Part shown: positions 1 through 11,982 of the stretch, one piece after another
Layout: every line of letters begins with the position of its first letter
Numbering within the stretch: the stretch's first letter is position 1
Origin: Pseudomonas berkeleyensis
Lineage (GTDB): Bacteria > Pseudomonadota > Gammaproteobacteria > Pseudomonadales > Pseudomonadaceae
NCBI RefSeq assembly: GCF_014109765.1
Contig: NZ_CP059139.1
Span: forward strand, 3,352,001-3,416,000
Reading direction: 5' to 3'
Length of the DNA stretch: 64,000 nt
Program-made: the position numbers and the translations under genes
Notes under the pieces: generated by a model
The model's database searches: none
Told to the model about the DNA's origin: nothing
The model's input: the letters and a program-made list of their open reading frames with translations, nothing else

Positions 1-1
1 C

Positions 2-859
2 TTCGGCCTGTTACTGAACATTCCGGCCAACTACATCCTGATCTACGGCAAGTTCGGCGTACCGCCACTGGGCGCAGTCGGCTGCGGCTGGGCCACGGCA
101 CTGGTCATGACCTGCACCCTGCTGGGCATGCTGGCGTGGATTCGCAAGGCGCCGTACTACCAGTCCAGCGGCCTGTTCGAGCGTTTCGACTGGCCCGAGT
201 GGGCGACCATCAAGCGCTTGCTGGGCATCGGCGTACCGATTGGCGTCTCGGTATTCGCCGAGTCGAGCATCTTCGCGGTGATCGCCCTGCTGATCGGCGG
301 CCTAGGTGCCACCGTGGTCGCCGGCCATCAGATCGCCCTGAACTTCAGTTCGCTGGTGTTCATGATCCCCTATTCGCTGGGCATGGCCGTGACCGTACGC
401 GTCGGCCAGGCGCTGGGCCGTGGGCAGCCACGCCAGGCACGCTTTGCTGCCGGTGTCGGCATGGCTACCGCGCTGGCCTATGCCTTCCTCTCGGCCAGCC
501 TGATCCTGCTGCTGCGCGAACCCATCGCCCGTATCTATACGCCGGATGCGGAAGTGATCGCGATTGCCGCCATGCTGATCGTCTACTCGGCGCTGTTCCA
601 GCTGTCCGACGCCATCCAAGTCACCGCAGCCGGTGCCCTGCGGGGTTATCAGGACACCCGCGTGACCATGCTGCTGACGCTGTTCGCCTACTGGGGCATC
701 GGCCTACCTGTGGGTTACGCGCTGGGGCTGTCCGACTGGTTCGGTGAACCGAGCGGGCCCAGCGGTCTGTGGCAAGGGTTGGTGGTGGGGCTGACCTGCG
801 CGGCGATCATGCTATCGATCAGGCTGACCAGCAGCGCGCGCAAGCGCATTCGCAGGTAG
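2..859 (+). CDS. MATE family multidrug/cation antiporter, 5' truncated
   Basis: The frame is open from the window edge, so the N-terminal part is missing and about 285 C-terminal residues are present. Six or so hydrophobic helices are visible, with family-typical segments such as LNIPANYILIYGKFG at the start and ALRGYQDTRVTMLL near the end. MATE proteins usually have about 450-480 residues and 12 helices, so this is the C-terminal lobe plus part of the first. Members export cationic drugs and dyes across the inner membrane using a Na+ or H+ gradient. The closest type is NorM/PmpM, but specificity cannot be read from sequence. The stop codon lies inside a REP palindrome. Confidence 0.9.
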   Translation, partial: FGLLLNIPANYILIYGKFGVPPLGAVGCGWATALVMTCTLLGMLAWIRKAPYYQSSGLFERFDWPEWATIKRLLGIGVPIGVSVFAESSIFAVIALLIGGLGATVVAGHQIALNFSSLVFMIPYSLGMAVTVRVGQALGRGQPRQARFAAGVGMATALAYAFLSASLILLLREPIARIYTPDAEVIAIAAMLIVYSALFQLSDAIQVTAAGALRGYQDTRVTMLLTLFAYWGIGLPVGYALGLSDWFGEPSGPSGLWQGLVVGLTCAAIMLSIRLTSSARKRIRR

Positions 860-908
860 GGCGGGTGTAACTCGCCAGGGCACCAATGGCGGGTTTCACC
901 CGCCCTAC
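856..908. repeat. REP-type palindrome at the MATE stop codon
   Basis: The left arm GTAGGGCGGGTGTAAC (856-871) and right arm GTTTCACCCGCCCTAC (893-908) are inverted copies with one mismatch. The TAG stop of the MATE gene is part of the left arm. The hairpin has no T-run, so it more likely acts on mRNA 3' stability than as a classic terminator. Confidence 0.75.
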
Positions 909-1008
909 AAGGTTCCGAGCCTTCCCGGAACCGCTTGGCAACAGCTAACGCAGACATAGCCCCTACTTTTGCTGCCGAAGCAAACACCGCAGGGTCAGTC
1001 CGCCGTAA

Positions 1009-1260
1009 TCAATCAGTCTTCTTGCGAATCCAGTACAGATAGCTGCCATCTTCTTCTGCCTGGCCGAGCAGTTCGTGGCCGAGGAAGACGCAGAACTTGG
1101 GGATATCACGGCGGGTCGACGGGTCGGTGGCGATCACCTTGAGCAGACCGCCCGGCGACAAATCGCGCACCTTATTGTGCAGCATCATCACCGGTTCTGG
1201 GCAATTAAGGCCGCTGGCGTCGAGCAGGTCATCGTGGTTGAGGGTCAGGGCTTCGGACAT
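1009..1260 (-). CDS. tusA: Sulfur carrier protein TusA
   Basis: This 83-residue protein has the SirA/TusA fold signature [15 protein letters not shown]. The Cys of the CPxP motif is the persulfide-carrying residue. TusA receives sulfur from a cysteine desulfurase and passes it on for 2-thiouridine formation in tRNA and for molybdenum cofactor chemistry. The ATG at 1260 was chosen because a GGAG ribosome site lies just upstream and because family length is about 80 residues; the open frame extends 47 codons further but looks unrelated. It stands alone, convergent with the MATE gene. Confidence 0.92.
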   Translation of the reverse strand: MSEALTLNHDDLLDASGLNCPEPVMMLHNKVRDLSPGGLLKVIATDPSTRRDIPKFCVFLGHELLGQAEEDGSYLYWIRKKTD

Positions 1261-1473
1261 AAGGGGCTCCACAGGCAGGCGCGCATTGTCGCGCAAAGCT
1301 GACCTCCAGGTCACCCTGCGCGCACAACCTTGGATGGGCAGCACGCACCGGCCAACTGCGGCACAGTGCTTGCGCTCTGGCGAGTCATGGATGGCGCGCA
1401 CGCCAGCTTCGGGCGGAGCCTGGAGCGACGCGGGAGTCCGGGCCGGACGAATGTCCGCGCCCGGTTCACGTTG

Positions 1474-2529
1474 TCACTTACCGTGCCGACGCAGGTGGCA
1501 GGTCACTTCTTCACGGTCGTGATACAGCTGCTTGCAGCCAATGCTGACCTTCAGGCCGCGCTCCGCCAGCCCAGACTCGATACGATCGAGCAGTCGCCGC
1601 ACCTCGGCGTAGCGCTGCTTCATCGGCAGTTTGAGGTTGACCACCGCTTCGCGGCACAGCCCCTCACCCAGCCAGGTTTCGATCATCGCCGCCGTGCGTG
1701 CCGGTTTCTCGACGATATCGCAGACCATCCAGTGCACCGGATGCCGCGGGCGAAACAAGAAACCATCGGCGCGCTGGTGCACGACGAAACCGGAGTACAT
1801 CAGGCTTTCGGCCATCGGCCCGTTGTCCACGGCAGTGACGCGAATCTCCCGATTGACCAGTTGCCAGGTCCAACCGCCCGGTGCGGCGCCCAGATCCACG
1901 GCGGTCATGCCCGGCGCCAGGCGCTGATCCCACTGCTCGCGCGGGATGAAGTGGTGCCAGGCCTCTTCCAGCTTCAGCGTGGAACGGCTCGGCGCCTCAC
2001 GCGGAAACTTCAGGCGCGGAATACCCATCGGCCACATTGCCTGGTTGTCCGCCTCGGCGATGCCAGCAAATACCTCGCGGCCGCTCTTGAACGTCAGCAG
2101 CAAACGCGGCTTCTTCGCGTCGTCCACCAGCTTGCCGGCTTTGAGCAGCGCCTTGCACAGCGGCGCCTCGAACTTCTTGCAGAAGGTCGAGAGTTCCTTG
2201 CCGTCGTTGGTATCCACCACTTCCAACCAGAGGCTGCCGCATACCGGGTAATCGGCCAGCGCCTCCAGCAACACGCTGATACGGTCGCTTTCCGGCAGGC
2301 TGACGAAAGCACCACGCGCCCACTGCCGCGGGAAGATCAACTGGTTGAAACGCACGCTACGCATCAGCCGCTCGCAGTCCGCCGCCTCGCTGCAGACGAA
2401 CTCGGCGCACGCGCTGCCGGGCTTGGCCTTGGAGTAGCCCGGCACGTCCAGACGTGCGGCAAGGTCAGCGATCTCGGCGCAAACCTCGCCCTCGAAACCA
2501 GGGCGGCAATGCAGAAACAGGGTATTCAT
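1474..2529 (-). CDS. rlmM: 23S rRNA (cytidine-2498-2'-O)-methyltransferase RlmM
   Basis: The 351-residue protein opens with MNTLFLHCRPGFEGEVCAEI, typical of pseudomonad RlmM. An N-terminal THUMP-like region is followed by a Rossmann methyltransferase with SAM motif AVDLGAAPGGWTWQL and the later VCDIVEKP segment. It methylates the ribose of C2498 in 23S rRNA using S-adenosylmethionine in the cytoplasm. ATG at 2529 is preceded by GAGGAGAG; an in-frame TTG one codon earlier is not needed. Single gene, divergent from acnA. Confidence 0.95.
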   Translation of the reverse strand: MNTLFLHCRPGFEGEVCAEIADLAARLDVPGYSKAKPGSACAEFVCSEAADCERLMRSVRFNQLIFPRQWARGAFVSLPESDRISVLLEALADYPVCGSLWLEVVDTNDGKELSTFCKKFEAPLCKALLKAGKLVDDAKKPRLLLTFKSGREVFAGIAEADNQAMWPMGIPRLKFPREAPSRSTLKLEEAWHHFIPREQWDQRLAPGMTAVDLGAAPGGWTWQLVNREIRVTAVDNGPMAESLMYSGFVVHQRADGFLFRPRHPVHWMVCDIVEKPARTAAMIETWLGEGLCREAVVNLKLPMKQRYAEVRRLLDRIESGLAERGLKVSIGCKQLYHDREEVTCHLRRHGK

Positions 2530-2797
2530 CAAAGGCTCTCCTCAAGCGGCGCATGATACCCGAGACCGGAACCCCGAGCCGCGAAACCTGTCCAGCTACA
2601 TATGCGATGCCCACAGGTACGGATCGGCAAACTGACCGCCAGCGAATGCGGTTCGGTGAAAACCGGCCCTCCCGAAACAGGCAGCGCGTAACAACCGATA
2701 AAGGATATGCGCTAGCCAGACCGCCCAAGCCGAACTAGCTTGAAGGTCTGCCGCCATCAGACACAGCCCGAACCGTGCGGGCCCAAGGAGATGTGCA

Positions 2798-5539
<2,742 letters not shown>

Positions 5540-5547
5540 TGCACCTG

Positions 5548-5575
5548 CCCTGCCGCACCAGGCGGCAGGGTTGCT
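5548..5575 (+). terminator. Possible terminator after acnA
   Basis: CCCTGCCGC and GCGGCAGGG form a perfect 9-bp stem with a 5-nt loop (5548-5570), nine bases past the acnA stop. Only two T residues follow directly, so intrinsic termination may be weak. Confidence 0.5.
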
Positions 5576-5716
5576 CCGTCGGGCCAGGGATGGCCAATGC
5601 CGTGACAAAAATGTGACGCCATTCAAAAAGCGTTTACACTCGCGAAAAACGGATTCGCCCTCAACTTCGCCGTTCGTCGGCCGATGAAAAGGGCATTACA
5701 ACGACGGATACTTGCC

Positions 5717-7282
5717 ATGCGTAACAACCAGCCGGTCACTCAGCGTGAGCGCACTTTTCCTGCGCAACAACGTCTGATATCCACCACCGATCTCAAAGGG
5801 CAAATCACCTACTGCAACGACGCCTTCGTCGACATCAGCGGTTTCACCCGTGAAGAACTGCTGCGTTCGCCGCACAACATCGTGCGCCATCCGGACGTAC
5901 CGTCGGCCGTGTTCGAGCATATGTGGACGACCCTGAAAAAGGGCCGCCCGTGGATGGGCATCGTCAAGAATCGCAGCAAGAATGGCGACCACTACTGGGT
6001 CAACGCCTACGTCACGCCCGTGACCGAGAACAATCAGGTCGTCGGCTACGAATCCGTCCGTGTCAAACCGACCGCCGAGCAGGTGCGCCGCGCCGAAGTG
6101 CTGTACGCCCGCATCAACGCCGGCAAATCGGCCATTCCGGCCAGCAACCAGTGGCTACCCATCGTCCAGGCGTGGATGCCTTTCATTCTGGTCAGCCAGA
6201 TCGGCTTTTTGATCGGCCACTGGATGGGCAGCAACTGGGGCTTCATCCTCGCCGCCATGCTCTCCGTTCCGCTGGGCCTGGCCGGCATCGCTTGGCAGAC
6301 ACGCGGGGTCAAACGCCTGCTGCGCATTGCCGAGCAAACCACCTCCGACCCGCTGATCGCGCAGATGTACACCGACAGCCGCGGCGCCGAAGCCCGCCTG
6401 GAAATGGCCATGCTCAGCCAGGAAGCACGGCTGAAGACCTGCCTCACTCGCCTGCAGGACACCGCCGAGCAACTGACTCAGCAAGCGCGTGAAGCCGACA
6501 AGCTGGCGCACAACAGCTCCGCCGGCCTAGAGCGCCAGCGCAGCGAGACCGAACAGGTCGCCACCGCCGTCAACGAAATGGCCGCCACTACTTTGGAAGT
6601 GGCCAGCAACGTCGCACGCACCGCCATCGCCACTCAGGAAGCCAACCGCCTGACCGGCGAAGGCCGCGGCATCGCAGCGGAAACCCGCGAAGCCATTCAG
6701 CGCCTGTCGCAGTCGGTAGGTGACACCGGCGAGACCGTTACCCGCCTGGCCCAGGACAGCAATGAAATCGGCGGCGTGGTCGACGTGATCAAAGGCATCG
6801 CCGACCAAACCAACCTGCTCGCTCTCAACGCCGCCATCGAAGCAGCCCGCGCCGGTGAAATGGGCCGCGGCTTCGCCGTGGTGGCCGACGAGGTTCGCTC
6901 GCTGGCCCAACGCACCGCCGAATCCACCGAACAGATCCACGCCCTGATCGCCAAACTGCAACGCACCGCCGAAGAAGCCGTGCTGACCATGGAAATTGGC
7001 CGCAAGCAGGCCGATGAGGGCGTCGAACGCGTGCTCCAGGCGGATCAGGCGCTGTCCGGTATCAGCGACTCGGTCGCCAACATCGCCGACATGGCCAACC
7101 AGATCGCCGCGGCGGCGGAAGAGCAAAGCGCTGTTGCCGACGAGATCAACCGCAACATCACCACCATCGCTCAACTGGCCGACCAGACCGCTGGCGAAGC
7201 CAACGATACCGCCAAACTCAGCGAAGCTCTGACCAACACCGCACAGGGCCAATACGCCCTGGTCGAGCGTTTCAACCGCTGA
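5717..7282 (+). CDS. aer: Aer-like methyl-accepting chemotaxis protein (PAS sensor)
   Basis: A 521-residue energy/oxygen taxis receptor. Residues about 20-115 form a PAS domain with [16 protein letters not shown] and [14 protein letters not shown], which in Aer binds FAD. Two adjacent membrane segments follow at about 155-200, with no periplasmic ligand domain. The C-terminal half is the coiled-coil signalling domain with the conserved hairpin tip around [20 protein letters not shown]. It should signal to CheA/CheW. The ATG at 5717 gives the [14 protein letters not shown] start typical of pseudomonad Aer; an ATG 11 codons upstream is less likely. A strong terminator follows. Confidence 0.9.
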   Translation: MRNNQPVTQRERTFPAQQRLISTTDLKGQITYCNDAFVDISGFTREELLRSPHNIVRHPDVPSAVFEHMWTTLKKGRPWMGIVKNRSKNGDHYWVNAYVTPVTENNQVVGYESVRVKPTAEQVRRAEVLYARINAGKSAIPASNQWLPIVQAWMPFILVSQIGFLIGHWMGSNWGFILAAMLSVPLGLAGIAWQTRGVKRLLRIAEQTTSDPLIAQMYTDSRGAEARLEMAMLSQEARLKTCLTRLQDTAEQLTQQAREADKLAHNSSAGLERQRSETEQVATAVNEMAATTLEVASNVARTAIATQEANRLTGEGRGIAAETREAIQRLSQSVGDTGETVTRLAQDSNEIGGVVDVIKGIADQTNLLALNAAIEAARAGEMGRGFAVVADEVRSLAQRTAESTEQIHALIAKLQRTAEEAVLTMEIGRKQADEGVERVLQADQALSGISDSVANIADMANQIAAAAEEQSAVADEINRNITTIAQLADQTAGEANDTAKLSEALTNTAQGQYALVERFNR

Positions 7283-7318
7283 AAAAAAGGCGCAGCGGCT
7301 CACCGCTGCGCCTTCTCC
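7283..7318 (+). terminator. Rho-independent terminator of the chemoreceptor gene
   Basis: GGCGCAGCGG (7289-7298) and CCGCTGCGCC (7303-7312) form a perfect 10-bp stem with a CTCA loop. An A-run precedes it and TTCTCCTC follows, starting right after the stop codon. Confidence 0.85.
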
Positions 7319-7541
7319 TCCACAGCACGGCAGGCAGCTCTGCAAACAATCGCGCATACCGCCATAGCCCCTCTAAATCGAAGCTGTTCGCCTGGTTACC
7401 ACTTGCCAGCAGTAGCACGGTCTGGTGTATAACCTGTCACGGTTCTGTTCGTTCAAACGAAGACCATTGCAGGTGGGCAAGCGAATCCTCATCCCTCCTT
7501 GCTCCTCCTCCAGATGTACCAGTTACAAGGACTTTTCTCGC

Positions 7542-7811
7542 ATGGATAGCAGCGAAGACAAAAACTACGCGCTCGCTTTTTTCAACTCGATACTCGTGCT
7601 GCTACTGGCCGCGCTCATCCTCTGCGCGGCGGCATTCTGGTTCAGCAACTATGAAAGAAGCTTCGCCATCGCGAATACCGGCGCATCGCTAGGCATCTTT
7701 CTCGCAGCACTGTCCGCACGCTCTGCCAAGAGTTTTGGGGACAGAACCCTGGTCGTGCTCGGACTACTCTGTTCTGTCGGGTTTCAGGTCTGGTCGATGG
7801 CGACAGCATGA
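7542..7811 (+). CDS. Small two-helix membrane protein, unknown function
   Basis: I do not recognise this 89-residue protein. Helix one is around residues 10-35 (FFNSILVLLLAALILCAAAFWF) and a second hydrophobic stretch covers about 45-88, with a short polar linker containing SARSAKSFGDR. AAGGA lies about 10 nt before the ATG; the frame is open further upstream but that part is not protein-like. A DNA-binding HhH gene begins 43 bp downstream on the same strand. It could be a small inner-membrane accessory protein. Confidence 0.55.
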   Translation: MDSSEDKNYALAFFNSILVLLLAALILCAAAFWFSNYERSFAIANTGASLGIFLAALSARSAKSFGDRTLVVLGLLCSVGFQVWSMATA

Positions 7812-7854
7812 TTCTCCGCTTATCTCCCTGACTCATTATTCGGTTCCCAACCCA

Positions 7855-8091
7855 ATGCCCTTCCCAACCGACGAACACCAAGCCCTTTTGAACGTTAAAG
7901 GCGTAGGCCCGACCGTCGTACAGCGCCTTGAACAGATCGGCATCAACTCGCTTCAGGAACTGGCCGAAGCCAGTGTCGGCGATATCGTCACTGCAGTAGC
8001 CGGTCAGCTTGGTTCGACCTGCTGGAAAAACAGCCCGCAAGCACGTGCGGCTATTCAGGCCGCCATCGACCTGGCCAAATCACGTCAGTAA
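7855..8091 (+). CDS. Helix-hairpin-helix domain protein
   Basis: A 78-residue protein consisting almost wholly of a helix-hairpin-helix module. LLNVKGVGPTVVQRLEQIGI carries the GVGP hairpin that contacts the DNA backbone, followed by a second helical pair around INSLQELAEASVGDI. Such stand-alone HhH proteins resemble pathogenicity-locus (Cdd1-like) proteins; no enzymatic residues are visible. The ATG at 7855 gives the compact domain, although no strong ribosome site is seen. A VOC gene follows 31 bp later. Confidence 0.7.
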   Translation: MPFPTDEHQALLNVKGVGPTVVQRLEQIGINSLQELAEASVGDIVTAVAGQLGSTCWKNSPQARAAIQAAIDLAKSRQ

Positions 8092-8122
8092 CTCCCACTC
8101 TTTCACTGCCAAGGAACCCGGC

Positions 8123-8485
8123 ATGCCTGCCCACGAGAAGATCAACTACGTCGAATATCCCACCCGCGATCTGCCAGCCACCAAGGCCTTTTTCCAGGCC
8201 GCATTCGGCTGGCGATTCACGGACTACGGCCCCGAATACGCAGCCTTTTCTGACGAAGGCCTGGATGGCGGATTTTTCAGCGCCGAGATGTCCGCACGCA
8301 GCGACAACGGCAGCGCGCTGATCGTGTTCTACAGCGCCCGTCTGGAAGACACCCTAGATAAGGTCAAGGCTGCCGGCGGAGAGATCGTCAAAGCGATCTT
8401 TTCCTTCCCGGGAGGCAGACGCTTTCACTTCGTAGAGCCGGGTGGCAACGAGTTTGCCGTATGGTCGGAGCCAGACGGCAAATAG
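8123..8485 (+). CDS. VOC family (glyoxalase/dioxygenase fold) protein
   Basis: A single 120-residue vicinal-oxygen-chelate domain pair: KINYVEYPTRDLPATKAFFQAAFGW is the first beta-alpha-beta unit and HFVEPGGNEFAVWSEPDG the C-terminal strand with its usual metal-ligand Glu. These proteins dimerise around a divalent metal; substrate is unknown. AAGGA at 8111-8115 supports the ATG at 8123. It may be cotranscribed with the HhH gene. Confidence 0.8.
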   Translation: MPAHEKINYVEYPTRDLPATKAFFQAAFGWRFTDYGPEYAAFSDEGLDGGFFSAEMSARSDNGSALIVFYSARLEDTLDKVKAAGGEIVKAIFSFPGGRRFHFVEPGGNEFAVWSEPDGK

Positions 8486-8733
8486 TCGGCCCCATCAGCA
8501 GCAAGTCATCGTTCCCGCTCAGGCGGGAACCTGGCTCCTGCGCAACGAAGCCTGGTCTCGGCAGCGCGAAAGTCGCGACGGAGACAATCTGTAACGCTTG
8601 AAACCGCGCGCCTGCGGCCGTCGTTTGACCCGCCGCCAGTTCCACCATTAACGTCCCAGCCTTTCCCTTCTCGGGCGAGCAACGCTTTCGCCTGAGTCAT
8701 GGATGATCCACGAACTACCCAAGGAGTCATGCG

Positions 8734-9435
8734 ATGCGAATCATGGTGATCGGTGCGAGCCGAGGTCTCGGCCGTGCGTTGGTAGAAGGTTTGGCGCCAA
8801 GCCATGAGCTGATCGGGATTTCGCGTAGCCGCCCGGTCGATCTGACCACGGACATCCAGTGGATCGAAGCGGACATGAGTAATCCTCTGCGGGCCGTGGA
8901 CGACATCGAAGCCCAGGCGCCACAGCATCTGGATGCGATCATCTACAACCTGGGTATCTGGGAAACCCGCGCGTTCGAGGATGACTACAGTTTTTTGCAA
9001 GACGACGACGCACAGATTCTCGAGATGGTCAGCGTCAATATCGGCGCGACCTTGCTGCTGCTCAAACGCCTGCTGCCGCGCCTGCTCGGCGGCGCCAAGC
9101 CGCAACTGATCCTGACCGGCTCCACCTCGGCCCTGCCACAGAGTGGCCGCCCGGAAGTCACCTTCGGCGCCAGCAAGTTCGCCCTCAAAGGCATCGCCGA
9201 GACCCTGCGCGAAGGTTTTCGCGATCAGCGTCTGGCTGTCACCTGCCTGCAGCTGGGCTATCTCAACACCCAGGATGGGCTGCAAACTCCGGTCGAACAG
9301 GCGGCGCAAAACGGCGAAGGCCAGCTGATCCCGCTGCACGATGTCGTCGCCCTGGTGCGAACCCTGCTGAGCCTTTCCGATGCCAGTTACGTACGCGAGC
9401 TGGTACTGCCCGCCATTGCCGACGAGCGCTTCTGA
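8734..9435 (+). CDS. Atypical short-chain dehydrogenase/reductase
   Basis: A 233-residue SDR with the NAD(P)-binding GASRGLG motif at residues 7-13. The active-site block is GSTSALPQSGRPEVTFGASK: the Lys (148) is present but the catalytic Tyr position (144) is Phe. Redox activity of the usual SDR type is therefore doubtful unless another residue replaces it. AAGGAG lies 8 nt before the ATG. GNAT and DinB genes follow at 14 and 22 bp, so the three look like one transcript. Substrate unknown. Confidence 0.85.
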   Translation: MRIMVIGASRGLGRALVEGLAPSHELIGISRSRPVDLTTDIQWIEADMSNPLRAVDDIEAQAPQHLDAIIYNLGIWETRAFEDDYSFLQDDDAQILEMVSVNIGATLLLLKRLLPRLLGGAKPQLILTGSTSALPQSGRPEVTFGASKFALKGIAETLREGFRDQRLAVTCLQLGYLNTQDGLQTPVEQAAQNGEGQLIPLHDVVALVRTLLSLSDASYVRELVLPAIADERF

Positions 9436-9449
9436 ATACAAGGGAACCC

Positions 9450-10013
9450 ATGCCTGATCTTTCCGTGACACTGACAACCAATCGCCTCCAGCTGCGCCCT
9501 CTGCAAGCAGCGGACGCTTCGGCGCTGTTCGCGATTTTTTCCGATCCTCAGGTCATGCAGTACTGGAACACGCCACCCTGGAACTCCGAAGCCGTGGCGC
9601 AGGATTTCATCTGCGCCGAGCAACAGGCCATACACGATGGCCAACGCCTGACGCTGGCTATCGTCGACAGGGAAAGCGCCGAGCTGCTTGGCAAATGTCT
9701 GCTGTTCAACTACCAGCCGGAGTCACGTCGTGCGGAGATCGGTTTTGGCATTGCATCGTCTGCCTGGGGCAAGGGTTACGTTCAGGAAGCGGCTGGCGAG
9801 CTACTGCGCCATGCTTTCGAAACCCTGGGTCTGAATCGCGTCGAGGCTGAAATCGACCCAACCAACAGCGCCTCCGGTCGTGCTCTGCAGCGCCTGGGCT
9901 TCAGCCAGGAAGGGTTGCTGCGCCAGCGCTGGATCATCGACGGGCAAGTGTCAGACTCGGCCCTTTACGGGTTGCTGAAAGAAGACTGGCGCAGCCGCCA
10001 TAACCACCGGTAA
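9450..10013 (+). CDS. GNAT family N-acetyltransferase (RimJ/RimL type)
   Basis: A 187-residue acetyltransferase. It has the family's N-terminal strand TTNRLQLRPLQAADASALF, acetyl-CoA loop region SSAWGKGYVQEAAGELL, and the RimJ/L signature EAEIDPTNSASGRALQRLGF. Members acetylate N-termini of ribosomal proteins or small amines; this target is unknown. It follows the SDR by 14 bp and precedes a DinB gene by 22 bp. Confidence 0.88.
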   Translation: MPDLSVTLTTNRLQLRPLQAADASALFAIFSDPQVMQYWNTPPWNSEAVAQDFICAEQQAIHDGQRLTLAIVDRESAELLGKCLLFNYQPESRRAEIGFGIASSAWGKGYVQEAAGELLRHAFETLGLNRVEAEIDPTNSASGRALQRLGFSQEGLLRQRWIIDGQVSDSALYGLLKEDWRSRHNHR

Positions 10014-10035
10014 TTCGTGGGCAACAGGTGAATCC

Positions 10036-10572
10036 ATGCAGAGAATCGACCATATCCGCCTGATGGCCCGCTACAACAGCTGGATGAACGAACGGCTCTA
10101 CGCTGCTGCATCCAGCCTGCCCGACGAAGCGCTGAGCGCCGAGCGTAATGCATTCTTCGGTTCGATTCTGGGCACACTCAATCATCTGGTGGTGGCCGAC
10201 CGGATCTGGCTTGGCCGTTACACCTTTCATCCGGCCAGTTACCAGGCGCTAGCGGCACTCGACACGCTGAAAAAACCAGAACGGCTGGATCAGCCGATGG
10301 CAGCGGATATCCGTGAACTGCGGGCACTGCGCCAACGACTGGATGCCTGTATCGAGGCCTTGGCGCAGGAAATTCGCGAAGAGCAACTGGATCAGCTGCT
10401 CAGCTATCGCAATATGAAAGGCGCGGAAGCGAGAAAGAATTTCTTCGCCCTGTTGATGCACCTGTTCAACCATCAGACGCATCACCGCGGTCAGGTCACG
10501 ACACTACTGAGCCAGGCGGGTGTGGATGTCGGGGTGACCGATCTACTGATGTTGATCCCTGAAGAGTTATGA
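10036..10572 (+). CDS. DinB family protein
   Basis: A 178-residue four-helix DinB/YfiT-type protein. The presumptive metal-binding histidines are in LNHLVVADRIW (about residue 50) and in NHQTHHRGQ near the C-terminus. The superfamily includes damage-inducible proteins and bacillithiol- or mycothiol-dependent transferases, but the function in pseudomonads is not known. A GGTG-containing leader precedes the ATG. Last gene of the SDR-GNAT-DinB set. Confidence 0.85.
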   Translation: MQRIDHIRLMARYNSWMNERLYAAASSLPDEALSAERNAFFGSILGTLNHLVVADRIWLGRYTFHPASYQALAALDTLKKPERLDQPMAADIRELRALRQRLDACIEALAQEIREEQLDQLLSYRNMKGAEARKNFFALLMHLFNHQTHHRGQVTTLLSQAGVDVGVTDLLMLIPEEL

Positions 10573-10597
10573 AACCGAGCAAGCTCCGCAGCCAGTG

Positions 10598-10933
10598 ATG
10601 CAAGTACTCAAGTATCTGCTGATCACCCTCGGCGCCGTTCTTGTGATTGCAATGGTGTTTTTGCTGGTGAACATCGCCTCTACCGATGCGGACGCCACTT
10701 ATGAGCTCAGAGGCCGCTACAAGCCATCCACGGACGGCAAAACCTACCTGGTGATTGAACACGATAACGGTGGTGGCTGCGGGTCGCTCTCGGTAGATGG
10801 CAATCGCTGGTCTCACCGGCTTCACGAGGCAGGGGAAGTCATGCCAGGGACGCGCACGATCCAGTGCGGCGCGGAGATCGATATCGAAATCAAACCCGGC
10901 AACATCTACTACTTCAATTATTGGGGGCCGTAG
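10598..10933 (+). CDS. Membrane-anchored small protein, unknown
   Basis: I do not recognise this 111-residue protein. Residues 3-27 form one hydrophobic helix (LKYLLITLGAVLVIAMVFLL) followed by a soluble, probably periplasmic beta-rich tail with a GGGCGSLSV segment and a second Cys at IQCGAEI, which could form a disulfide. A GTG overlaps just before the ATG at 10598. It lies 25 bp after DinB and may belong to that transcript. Confidence 0.6.
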   Translation: MQVLKYLLITLGAVLVIAMVFLLVNIASTDADATYELRGRYKPSTDGKTYLVIEHDNGGGCGSLSVDGNRWSHRLHEAGEVMPGTRTIQCGAEIDIEIKPGNIYYFNYWGP

Positions 10934-11037
10934 AAGCTGGAAGCGCCAGCATGCTGCAAAGGTATCCTACGAGGCGGACTCCTACGGCGTAGCCTCAGGC
11001 CGGTCTTGTAGCCGTCGCGCCCCGTGACCAACAGGCG

Positions 11038-11745
11038 TCAAAGCCCGGCCAATTTCAGCCAGTGCTCGTAAAAACCCTCGGCGACTTTATTCAACGCCCT
11101 GACCTTCCCAGTCAGGTTTTCCCGCATGTCGACGATGCTCTGCTGACTGGGCTGACTGGCATCGAGCAGATGCGCCCAGTCGTCGAGCCAGAGTTCGATC
11201 AACTCCTCAGTCATTTCCGGATGCCCTTGCAACGCCAGCACCTTGTCCCCCCAGGCGAAGGCCTGGTTATCGCACCAACGGCTGCTCAGCAGTGGCTGGG
11301 CGCCGTCTGGCAGCGCGAAGGTGTCGCCATGCCACTGGAAAATGCTGAACGCTTCAGGCAAATGCGCCAGCCAGGGGCTATCGGCTGCTTCTGAACGACG
11401 CTGCATACGCTGCCAGCCGGCCTCGGTGTAGGGCATGCGGCGGATGGTGGCCCCCAGTGCCTTGGCCAGCAGTTGGCCACCCAGGCAGTGCCCAATGATG
11501 GGAATATCGCGTTCTATAAAACGCTGCAGCGCAGCCACTTCGTCGGCGATCCAGGGCAACGGGTCATTGACGCTCATCGGCCCGCCCATCACGGCAACCG
11601 CCTTGGGTCGCTCCAGGTCGTAACCGCGCAGTTCACCCAGATCGACACGCAACACGTCGAAGCTGCAGCCACGCGCCTGCAGCACCTGCGCCAGGTGGGC
11701 GGGCGGGCAATAATCGATATGAGTCAGGATCAGAACATCAGCCAT
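11038..11745 (-). CDS. Class I glutamine amidotransferase-like protein
   Basis: A 235-residue GATase1 protein of the GMP-synthase-like type. The nucleophile elbow is IIGHCLGGQLLAKALGA with the catalytic Cys, and the His/Glu partners lie in LALQGHPEMTEELIELW. The N-terminal MADVLILTHIDYCPP begins the flavodoxin-like fold. Stand-alone members often hydrolyse gamma-glutamyl bonds; the partner or substrate here is unknown. GGAGG at 6 nt before the ATG fixes the start at 11745; the upstream open frame is rejected. Confidence 0.88.
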   Translation of the reverse strand: MADVLILTHIDYCPPAHLAQVLQARGCSFDVLRVDLGELRGYDLERPKAVAVMGGPMSVNDPLPWIADEVAALQRFIERDIPIIGHCLGGQLLAKALGATIRRMPYTEAGWQRMQRRSEAADSPWLAHLPEAFSIFQWHGDTFALPDGAQPLLSSRWCDNQAFAWGDKVLALQGHPEMTEELIELWLDDWAHLLDASQPSQQSIVDMRENLTGKVRALNKVAEGFYEHWLKLAGL

Positions 11746-11809
11746 AAGCACCTCCGCCGCGCAGTCTGCGCGAGAAGGATTGGCAAGTCGAGGTGGGCTG
11801 GAGTTTGAA

Positions 11810-11837
11810 ACCATCGGCCGGACAACCGGCCGATGGT
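11810..11837. repeat. Perfect 12-bp-stem hairpin
   Basis: ACCATCGGCCGG and CCGGCCGATGGT are exact inverted copies separated by ACAA. The hairpin sits between the amidotransferase start and the rraB gene, with no T-run. It could be a protein-binding palindrome or an end-of-message structure for rightward readthrough. Confidence 0.6.
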
Positions 11838-11982
11838 CTGTGCTGATGGACGCTGCTGCATCCGTACTTGAGGATGTTCTGAAAAAGCCATTTATCGCCA
11901 CTCCCACGAAAGCAGAAGCCCAGATAATTTGCTGGTTCTGGATACCCGCCTGCGCAGGCATGACAGTTTTTTCAGTGTCTTC

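Noticed and set aside
1330..2556. A 408-codon open frame on the plus strand across rlmM
   Set aside because: It is antisense to a well-supported methyltransferase gene, has no ribosome site and resembles no family.
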